From contig CAJQUW010001629.1 of NCBI GenBank assembly GCA_907163375.1, forward strand, positions 22,501 to 86,500: 64,000 nucleotides of DNA, in the 5' to 3' direction. Positions 57,526-64,000 of this stretch are shown one piece after another (the first letter of the stretch is position 1; every line of letters begins with the position of its first letter). The position numbers and the translations under genes are program-made. This DNA is from Prostheceraeus crozeri (Eukaryota; Platyhelminthes; Polycladida; Euryleptidae). Under the pieces are notes generated by a model that was given only the letters and a program-made list of their open reading frames with translations, ran no database searches and was not told the DNA's origin.

Positions 57526-58680
57526 ATGCCGGTATGTTGTGTACCATCATGTAAAAGCGGATATACAGGAGAAGCAATCAATGCTACGTTATCATTCCAT
57601 CGATTTCCACTGAAAGAACCGCTGAGGTCTATTTGGATTAAGAAAATTCATCGAAGTGATTTTATACCTACGTCTTACACGCGTGTATGTTCGAAACATT
57701 TCTGTGATGATGATTACAAACAACAGTCGACAGATAACAACCAACGAAGAAATGAAAGTGAGCTGAAGAGGAAAACTTTGAAAGAGGATTCCTTTCCGCA
57801 TATTTTCCCTGGTCTACCATCTTACTTAACTGCTGATATAACAAGAAGAAAAGAACCAACAACACAATCCAAACGTGCTCGGTATGAGTATGAAAGAAAC
57901 GAGCAATTGTTATCTGCTGCAGCCGCTGAAGAAGAAGTATCACAACTATCTGACATCGTCGAGAAATTTAGAAAATCATCGAATGTACCTTCAGATTTCG
58001 TCTTGTATCCATCGAATTCTGATGATCATCTTCTCTTCACGTGTTTGAGTGATTCGTTTAACCCAACAATTGTGTCAGCGGTTCAAGTCAATTCTGACTT
58101 GACATTCACTGTTTTTCGTTGTGATCGTCAGTTAAAAGAAAGTGAGTATTCATCAGTGATGAGAAATTCTAAACAGATATCATTTTATTCAGATTTTTTG
58201 AATTTGTTAGCTTATTTGAATTCGGTCGATCGAATGAACGATGCTAAATATGTTCTAGTTCAAAATGCGTGCGAAAAAATTGACGCATTTCTCTTAAGCG
58301 ATGATAATGATTTTTCAGAAGAATAAATTACTAAAATGAAATTTATTCGCGAACAGCTTTCATTGATTGATAAGAATAGTAAGCTCAAGAGATATTCCGT
58401 GGACCTTCTAGTGAACTGTCTTCTTCATCATTCGATCAGTTCTGCTTCTTACAATTTCTTATTGAATATAGATATTCTGTCTTTACCTTCTGTAAGAACT
58501 CTCCAAAGATTGACTCAACATTTCAAAACTGACTCTGATGATGAAATGATGCGTTATTTGATAAAGCGTAGGGCTGCTTTGTTGGATATGGATGCAGTTG
58601 TTTCACTCATATTTGATGAAATTTACATCAATCAACTCATCGATTATGCCAATGGCAAATTCATCGGTTTCAGCTTTGTA
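57526..58680 (+). pseudogene. P-element-type THAP transposase, truncated
   Basis: The ATG at 57526 starts MPVCCVPSCKSGYTGEAINA, a THAP zinc finger (C-x4-C, then SYTRVCSKHF and the SFPHIF box) with a following Lys/Glu-rich helix. The frame reaches a TAA at 58324-58326. It then continues in the same register with KFIREQLSLIDKNS, LPSVRTLQRLTQHF and SLIFDEIYINQLIDYANGKF, which are P-superfamily transposase motifs. It ends at 58680 where Polinton sequence takes over. A full protein would be 700 or more residues, so more than half, including later catalytic residues, is lost. Confidence 0.87.
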
Positions 58681-59951
58681 TAATGCACTTTCTTGAAAGT
58701 ATGCTCAGATAAAATACTGCAGCTTTTTGGCTGGTATGGTATCATTGCTAGCAATGGAGCTTCAACATCTCCCACACGTACATCTTCACCAATATTGGAA
58801 TATATCTGAAAATAGTTAATACGACGCGATAGCGACATGTCTGCGCTAGCTTTGGTTACAGTACCACTTTTAAAGATATTTTGATCAAAACCCAAAATGT
58901 CCATTAGAGTTTTATCCATAATTAGTTCAATACCTTTTCCACTTATAGTGAGAGACAAAACACCTTCTTTTTCAGAAAATAAAATATGTTGCTCATTAAT
59001 CACTTCATTTAAATAATCTACAACCAATTTAACCGAAGTAATAATGCGAGGCATCAACACTCTTGTTTCATGTAAGATACCACCGAAAGGCTCTACAAAC
59101 TTTCTGTATAAAGATACGGTCCATTCTGTATCAAATTGATTTGACCTTTCACATGGTAAATGTTGCATATCAAATTTTCCATGAACAGCTGCAGAATGAT
59201 GTCGTAAGAACTGATGAAAATCTTTTGAACAAACTAATACTAGATCATCATCATTTAATTTACTTATTGCAATATGATTAGATGATTTGATATAAGTCAA
59301 TGTTGCCACTTGTTTGCCATCAACTCGAAGGAGATAATTAAATTTCTTCAATAATGTTTCAGGAGTCATGTTTGTCTTTCTTGGCTTAATCACAATGTTC
59401 TTCACCAACGTCTTCTCATTTCTTGGAATAAGATCTACATAATAAGCTTCCTCTCGATATATTAACTGTTTATGACCACTTATGTGGTAATTAACGTTAA
59501 AATTATCATAGCTTGTCAAGGCGCTAGCGAGGTAGCCTAAATCATTTCTTAAACTTGGACTTAAACCAACAATCCAATCTTTCTCAACTACATGATGTAT
59601 ATAAGTATAATCATCATTGTGCGGAGTAAATTGGGCAATATGTTTACACGCTTTATTCAGGAAATCATATATAAACTTTTTACATAATAAGAGATCTTTC
59701 TTTGGCCACTGTGGAATGTATACTCGGCAGCCCTTTTCACATTGGTAAGCAGCTGTACGCCTCATATTAATAGTCATCACCTCATGATCAAAAGTATAGA
59801 CACAGTTGCTATAAACAAGTTGAGTGACACCCACTTCCCAATTTCCATTTAGCTGTTGTGTATGATCAATGGGAGTAGAAAAGAGTGCGGCTCGATTACT
59901 AGCAAATCTCTTTGTAGCCGCATTGCTAAGCAAAATATGATAAAACGACAT
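58644..59951 (-). CDS. Polinton penton-like (minor capsid) protein
   Basis: An open frame of 435 residues from the ATG at 59951 (MSFYHILLSNAATKRFASNR). The phrase LNGNWEVGVTQLVYSNCVYT near residue 35 is the hallmark of the Polinton protein taken to be the penton or minor capsid component. It pairs with the major capsid protein at the vertices of the presumed virion. It is the last gene of the minus-strand block. The final dozen residues are read from sequence that on the other strand is P-transposase, so the natural end may be altered. The frame looks whole otherwise. Confidence 0.8.
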   Translation of the reverse strand: MSFYHILLSNAATKRFASNRAALFSTPIDHTQQLNGNWEVGVTQLVYSNCVYTFDHEVMTINMRRTAAYQCEKGCRVYIPQWPKKDLLLCKKFIYDFLNKACKHIAQFTPHNDDYTYIHHVVEKDWIVGLSPSLRNDLGYLASALTSYDNFNVNYHISGHKQLIYREEAYYVDLIPRNEKTLVKNIVIKPRKTNMTPETLLKKFNYLLRVDGKQVATLTYIKSSNHIAISKLNDDDLVLVCSKDFHQFLRHHSAAVHGKFDMQHLPCERSNQFDTEWTVSLYRKFVEPFGGILHETRVLMPRIITSVKLVVDYLNEVINEQHILFSEKEGVLSLTISGKGIELIMDKTLMDILGFDQNIFKSGTVTKASADMSLSRRINYFQIYSNIGEDVRVGDVEAPLLAMIPYQPKSCSILSEHTFKKVHYTKLKPMNLPLA

Positions 59952-59986
59952 TTTTATATTGCTGATCTGCGACTTTGCATAACATC
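59952..59986. promoter_or_regulatory. 35-bp divergent intergenic region
   Basis: Separates the start codons of the minus-strand penton-like gene (59951) and the plus-strand PC4-like gene (59987). On the minus strand it reads AATATAAAAATG, so a TATA-like motif touches the start codon. Both genes must start from this tiny region or from within each other. Confidence 0.4.
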
Positions 59987-60343
59987 ATGAAGACTTGGAT
60001 TTTGGACTCTCTACAATATATCAGAGTTGATCGTGATGGAAACGTACATTTCAAAAATTCTCATGGTCATTCATCAAGAGGTATTACATTAACATGGCGA
60101 CAATTTGTCAACCTCAATGATATCATGAGGGATTTGGAATATTTTGAAACATTAAGATTCATCTCCCTGGGTGATCAAGTTTGGCTTCAACATTACAGAA
60201 ATGAAATTCAAATCTGCCATTCTCATTCCGCAAACTGTTTCTCATTTCGCAAATACAATTGGGAGAAGTATAGAAGATACATACATCGCTCCATCATGAC
60301 ATTTATTCGTCGTGAGTTCATCGCCCTACTATGCAAATCTTAA
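59987..60343 (+). CDS. PC4-like protein in Polinton, copy 1
   Basis: 118 residues from the ATG at 59987 (MKTWILDSLQYIRVDRDGNV). The phrases GNVHFKNSHG, RGITLTWRQFVNLNDIM and RDLEYFETL line up with the PC4/Sub1 pattern. That family has a strand with G-x-V-x-I/F, the KGISL...QWxxL motif and a helix with xxIxDI. The second half (SLGDQVWLQHYRN, EIQICHSH, FRKYNWEKYRRYI) repeats a similar beta-beta-helix pattern more weakly. PC4 proteins bind single-stranded DNA and help RNA polymerase II start transcription. The frame looks whole. It faces away from the penton-like gene and leads a plus-strand cassette. Family assignment is by motif reading only. Confidence 0.6.
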   Translation: MKTWILDSLQYIRVDRDGNVHFKNSHGHSSRGITLTWRQFVNLNDIMRDLEYFETLRFISLGDQVWLQHYRNEIQICHSHSANCFSFRKYNWEKYRRYIHRSIMTFIRREFIALLCKS

Positions 60344-60365
60344 TCAGACATGACTACCACACACC

Positions 60366-60672
60366 ATGAGTTGGAAATTAGATTCCCTACAACGTATTGA
60401 AACGGATCATGATCGAAACGTCTATTTCAAAGATTCAACTGGAAATGTGAGAAGAGAGTTTGCTTTATCTTATCGTCATTTTCAATCTCTACATCATATC
60501 ATGAAGGATTTGAAAACTTCTATATGAAAAGACATTCACGTATTGGAAATCGCATCTGGCTGCGCGTCAACAATCGGCGAATTCAACTCTATCATTCCCA
60601 ACTTCATACTAACTTCACATTTCATCAAGGTAGTTGGGAAAAGTACATCGCTCAATTTACTCATTTTTTCAT
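60366..60672 (+). pseudogene. PC4-like protein in Polinton, copy 2
   Basis: Starts 23 bp after copy 1. It has the same layout: M-x-W-x-LDSLQ-x-I at the start, DRNVYFKDSTGNVRREFALS, then RHFQSLHHIM and a second half with GNRIWLRVNNRRIQLYHSQ and GSWEKYIAQF. It is clearly a duplicate of copy 1 with moderate divergence, so the duplication is not recent. It looks broken, with about one break. Confidence 0.6.
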
Positions 60673-60673
60673 C

Positions 60674-61219
60674 ATGAAGCGCCATCGCTACACCATCGTC
60701 AACATTCTCCGTCGCTTCAGACTCTACACCAAAATCGATCTCGCAACATTACACCACCACCTTCCCAACAGCAAGTATTACCCGGGCCGACCTCAAATGT
60801 TAGTGGTGAAGATGAACAATTCACGGAATCTTCAACTCTTCCCAAATGGGACTGTACAGATTCTCGGCGCCCTTTCTCATTCATCGGCGCAGTCAATGCG
60901 CTTAGAGCTACAAAGACTACTACGTCGGATATGGAAGAGGGAGAGGTGTGTGATGTCGAATCTGACTGTGGACAATATGGTGATCTCTACTCAATTGAGT
61001 GACAGTGTATCATTTTTGAAGATTCGCACCAACAGTTACAATTTGTGTTATGAACCCGAACTTTTTCCTGCAGCTCTCATTAGTTGTTGGTTACCTGTGC
61101 ATGTGGCAATCTTTCATAATAGTAAAGTGATCATTACTGGACTAAAATCTCATGTACAAGCAAATGTGATCCTAGACTATCTCATCGAGTATGTACGCAC
61201 CCAGCGGATTGTAAAATAA
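60674..61219 (+). CDS. TBP-like protein (two-repeat TATA-binding fold) in Polinton
   Basis: From the ATG at 60674 the frame gives 181 residues, the size of the TBP core domain. The open frame reaches further upstream into the PC4-like copy, so this start is a choice. Repeat 1: YTIVNILRRFRLYTKIDLAT, YYPGRP, LVVKM, LQLFPNGTVQILGALSHS and AQSMRLELQRLL. This follows TBP's NIV...KLDL, Y-x-P-x-R, IMRI, LIFSSGKMVCTGAKS order. Repeat 2: LTVDNMVISTQLS, then CYEPELFPAALI, VAIFHNSKVIITGLKSH and ANVILDYLIEYV, with TBP's signature YEPELFP-x-LI and F-x-SGK-x-x-x-TGAK. TBP binds and bends promoter DNA. The frame looks whole. Its stop is 26 bp from that of the protease gene. Confidence 0.82.
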   Translation: MKRHRYTIVNILRRFRLYTKIDLATLHHHLPNSKYYPGRPQMLVVKMNNSRNLQLFPNGTVQILGALSHSSAQSMRLELQRLLRRIWKRERCVMSNLTVDNMVISTQLSDSVSFLKIRTNSYNLCYEPELFPAALISCWLPVHVAIFHNSKVIITGLKSHVQANVILDYLIEYVRTQRIVK

Positions 61220-61245
61220 AAAACAATTTTTCCAACATGATGTTT

Positions 61246-61707
61246 TTATTTCAAATCATGATAGAACTTACAAATCATTTTTTCATTAGAGGATGGATTA
61301 CATGAAAAGTTTTGAATAACAGATACAAATCGAGATACATGTAAACGTTTTAAGATGAAGTACAGTACAAAAGCACCACACGTTGATGAAAGTGGATGTT
61401 GTAGTATGCGTTCATTTCGCTGATATTGACGCGTATGTTTTCTCAACCACTGCTGTGTTGGTATATTTGGAGGTTGAGCAAGAGAGTCAAATAGTTCACC
61501 ACGTCGGTCTCCTCCAATAAAGATCGCTTTCCAATGCTCACCGCCTAAATTCTGCGAATGAGTGTTTAGCACAATAAAGATGGGATAGTGATTTACTGCA
61601 GGTGGTAAGGTATCGAGTGAATGGACATTATCGAAAGCTTTCAACGTCGCTTCGTCTGCATTACGCTGCACTTTAGTCTTAATATCGTCAGCAGTCAACC
61701 AACTCAT
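61246..61707 (-). CDS. Polinton cysteine protease (adenain/Ulp1-like)
   Basis: 153 residues from the ATG at 61707 (MSWLTADDIKTKVQRNADEA). Catalytic-type segments are GEHWKAIFIGG (His), GELFDSLAQPP (Asp) and LSSTCGAFVLYFILKRL (Cys), the order of adenovirus-type maturation proteases. It would cleave virion proteins during assembly. Its ATG overlaps the stop of the capsid gene (TAATG). The frame looks whole. Confidence 0.88.
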   Translation of the reverse strand: MSWLTADDIKTKVQRNADEATLKAFDNVHSLDTLPPAVNHYPIFIVLNTHSQNLGGEHWKAIFIGGDRRGELFDSLAQPPNIPTQQWLRKHTRQYQRNERILQHPLSSTCGAFVLYFILKRLHVSRFVSVIQNFSCNPSSNEKMICKFYHDLK

Positions 61708-62985
61708 TAACGATTATACTGAAGAATCACGTCACGATATTTTGTAATTTCAATATTTGAATCGAAGACTGCATAAATTAATACATTGATCGTCTCAGGT
61801 AGTGTTCTTTTGAACGTCAAATCCAAACGAATATTATGAGGCACGTTCGCTTGACGATAGGGGGCACTAATATCGCTGTCAGCAGTCAAATCAAATGCAT
61901 AAATAGTATATCCACTCTTAAACTCTTTCATAGTGAGTCCGTTGGTGTCATCCGTATTGTAAAAGCCAAAGACATCTATAAAATCAACATAACTGCGCAT
62001 AAATTGATCCGCAGCAAAATCTGGTTTGTAGAGTGGACCAGGATGACTCACACCATTTACACGTAAAGCAATTTCACTTAACTGATTGTGTTTAAAATTG
62101 AAAGGATTCTTCTTTATATTACCATTAAATGCATCATTTTCAACCATTGCCACCATGAGGAGCTTCGGTGCTTCCGATGGAAAGAGGCCAACTTTCATGA
62201 AACTCTTTTGATCTTTAGGAATTGTAAAGGTGAGAAGCTTTGTATGCTGAACGGGGTAAATGGCATTTTGGCGGTTAAGACCTTCAGCATGTCCTCTAAT
62301 AACACTTGGATTCGGTACTACTCGACGAATGTAAAGTGCAATATCTTCCACATGAATTCTAAAATTGTCAACTTTAGCAAATGCATTCAGCGCAAATTCA
62401 GGCTTATTCAATGTCAGCTTGAGTCGCATGCTGGTATTACAGAGTAAAAACTTTGACTGTCTAAAGAAGTCTAAATTCAGCGGACCATATAGCTGACATA
62501 CTCTACTATCTTTAATCATAGCAGATCGCTTTACAAAGCCACTGTTTGTTTCAACATCAAATTTTCCTGCTTCATCTCTGTACCATCCCATGGCTTCCAT
62601 ATGACTTTTTTTGTGCTGCTGGATGAAACTGTGATACATGATTGAAATATGATTTATAGGGATAATCGCTTTGACCACCTTCCACCTGCTGCTCTCCAAT
62701 CGTTAGAGAAACATCACGAAGTAATGTAGTCAATGGTAAATTGTTCAGTCCAACTTTATGTGTATCGTCAATAGCAGTTCCATCTGCTTGCTGAATTCTA
62801 AACCTCAAATCAAGCATCGCATAACTCAAATCTATGTAGTCATCACTACCACCAGGAATAACAAATTCAATGGGGCCAGCATTCTCAGCTGTTCGAGGAT
62901 GATAATCTACAATACTTGAACTAAGAATATCTGTCTGTATGGCTTGTTGATCAAACAAACAAAAACCGGAAGTTTTACACTCCAT
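61707..62985 (-). pseudogene. Polinton major capsid protein (double jelly-roll)
   Basis: Starts at the ATG at 62985 (MECKTSGFCLFDQQAIQTDI). Diagnostic phrases are SIVDYHPRTAENAGPIEFVI, GGSDDYIDLSYAMLDLRFRI and RDVSLTIGEQQV near the N-terminus. Later come FLLCNTSMRLKLTLNKPEFA, FRIHVEDIALYIRRVVPNPS and PHNIRLDLTFKRTLPETINV. These match the F54H12.2-like double jelly-roll capsid protein of animal Polintons, which builds an icosahedral shell. Size (about 425 residues) is near normal. It looks broken, with about one break. It starts 2 bp after the stop of the basic protein. Confidence 0.9.
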
Positions 62986-62987
62986 GA

Positions 62988-63443
62988 TTAGAAGTTATGG
63001 CAGCGTCGTCGTTTAGCGCCTGATGAATGATTAGAGCCTCTGCGACGTTTGCGTGAATGCCTTTTGACTGAAGATCGCACCTTACCAGCTCCGCGATGTT
63101 TCCTCCTTCCTTTTTTCATTCGTTTAGGTGATTTCTTTCCTTGAGTAACACCAGCAAAGGTCTGCTTCAATGTTTTTAAACCGCGTTCCTTCCCACGATT
63201 CAACAAACTGCTCTTAAAACTTCTACCTCTGGAAAGATCACTAGCAACATCACCAGCAAAGCCAACGGCATTACTTAAAACATTTCGTTTTAAAGATCTA
63301 CCGACATTGGATATGAGAGGTGCTACAACAGATTTCAGTGCACCAAGTATGCTACCTCCACGTTGGCGGCGAGCGCCGATGTAAATTTGTCCTCCACCAC
63401 TTACATAGGAGGGTCGTGAATAAAATGAGGCAGTTGGATTCAT
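62988..63443 (-). CDS. Polinton small basic virion protein
   Basis: 151 residues from the ATG at 63443 (MNPTASFYSRPSYVSGGGQI). It is Gly-rich at first, then has a hydrophobic and amphipathic stretch (GSILGALKSVVAPLISNVGR) and a strongly basic tail (KRMKKGRRKHRGAGK onward). This resembles the adenovirus pVI/pX-like protein found next to the capsid gene in Polintons, likely a membrane-active or DNA-condensing virion part. The frame looks whole. It is placed between integrase and capsid. Confidence 0.72.
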   Translation of the reverse strand: MNPTASFYSRPSYVSGGGQIYIGARRQRGGSILGALKSVVAPLISNVGRSLKRNVLSNAVGFAGDVASDLSRGRSFKSSLLNRGKERGLKTLKQTFAGVTQGKKSPKRMKKGRRKHRGAGKVRSSVKRHSRKRRRGSNHSSGAKRRRCHNF

Positions 63444-63484
63444 AGCTCAAACCCTAAACATTGTTAGTTACAACTTTGCATGAA

Positions 63485-64000
63485 TCACTGTCGATCACTT
63501 AGATGAAAGATGTCGGCACGACGCATCCAAGAGTTCATACTTGAAGGAGAACCAGTCCATTTAACAAGACACCATTCTTCACCTTGCCGTTTTTTACATC
63601 GAATGATTTTCTCTACCAAATATGTTTCACTTTCAGTGACTACCTCAATCTCATCGCGGTAAAAGCTACCCTCAATTTCTTCATTATCGTAATCTTTCAA
63701 CTTGTAGGTGGTCGGAGAGTCTTTTTGATTAATCCTTGATACTGTAAATACCTCCTCTGTCCTATTCGGAAGGTACCCTTTAGCAAAAACACTTTTCACT
63801 TTTGAGATACGAACTTTATCACCAATTTTCACATCACTTTTCACATGAGTGCGTTTACCTTAGAATGATTCGCGCACTTTATCTACATTGTCAGCATTTA
63901 CATCTACTGGTCTGAGTCCAATAGAACGATGGATAGAGTGATTGTAGGCATGGAGTGTATCTTGTAGAACCTTTGTCCAATTTTGTGTCAAGTTGGCAGT
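63485..64000 (-). pseudogene. Polinton integrase, C-terminal part with chromodomain
   Basis: Minus strand. At the edge (64000-63870) it reads LHAYNHSIHRSIGLRPVDVN, the end of the retroviral-type catalytic core. Then comes DVKIGDKVRISKVKSVFAKG (an SH3-like C-terminal module). Last is a chromodomain with YLVEKIIRCKKRQGEEWCLV, KWTG and NSWMRRADI, ending at 63485. Polinton integrases insert the element, and a chromodomain can direct it to marked chromatin. It is cut by the window edge and looks broken, with about one break in the part seen. Confidence 0.88.

Larger units (their letters stand above)
58644..64000 (-). mobile_element. Polinton/Maverick fossil, partial
   Basis: A Polinton block running off the right edge. 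On the minus strand it has integrase, a small basic virion protein, double jelly-roll major capsid protein, adenovirus-type protease and a penton-like protein. On the plus strand, between penton and protease, lies a cassette of two PC4-like genes and a TBP-like gene. Genes are packed with gaps or overlaps of a few bases. The left side ends in P-transposon sequence with no visible inverted terminus, so the element is incomplete there; polymerase B and packaging ATPase are not in view. It looks broken, with about three breaks in what is seen. The good state of most frames suggests moderate or young age. Confidence 0.93.

Noticed and set aside
60524-60673. Upstream start for the TBP-like gene
   Set aside because: These 50 codons belong to the second PC4-like copy; the start at 60674 gives a protein of TBP-core length.

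Overview
The window looks like repeat-dense nuclear DNA of an invertebrate animal. The evidence is degraded metazoan-type 28S rDNA, R2-clade LINEs joined to it, a Penelope-like element with a GIY-YIG domain, spliced transposon genes, and many DNA transposon families (CACTA, hAT, Tigger/pogo, Tc1, P, piggyBac). I cannot name the species. I find no complete ordinary host gene. The only host-like coding sequence is an SH3-SH2 fragment near 51.7-52.0 kb. Everything here was read by eye; no searches were run.

Layout. 1-14.5 kb: a graveyard of R2-type LINEs, all on the minus strand, with at least five copies or fragments. Two of them (starting at 1224 and 5099) sit directly against 28S rDNA at the classic R2 target (CTCTTAA). 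Between them lie small unrecognised minus-strand genes at 1.8-3.6 kb and 9.5-10.4 kb, several with close TATA boxes. 14.5-27.8 kb: almost gene-free and AT-rich, holding tandem repeats, large inverted repeats, a MITE family with about 75-bp inverted ends, a 777-bp duplication and a piggyBac remnant. 27.9-36.2 kb: a young Ty3/gypsy element on the minus strand with two LTRs and a 4-bp target duplication. Its pol carries an extra C-terminal TatD-type nuclease domain.

36-48 kb: a CACTA/EnSpm-type element with a transposase gene (38.1-40.0 kb) and a second, intron-rich DUF4806-type gene (40.5-45.5 kb). A hAT element sits in one of that gene's introns and itself holds a LINE fragment. 48.3-51.7 kb: a Penelope-like element whose 3' end abuts the SH3-SH2 fragment. 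That fragment runs in frame into a 93/162-bp repeat array. 53-58.7 kb: Tigger, Tc1 and P-type transposases.

58.6-64 kb: part of a Polinton/Maverick fossil (penton-like protein, protease, major capsid protein, a small basic virion protein and integrase, all on the minus strand). On the opposite strand, between the penton and protease genes, lies a compact cassette of two PC4-like genes and one gene that reads as a two-repeat TATA-binding-protein homologue of core length. This cassette, a possible virus-encoded transcription-initiation module, is the most interesting thing in the window. I do not know of it in the canonical Polinton gene set.
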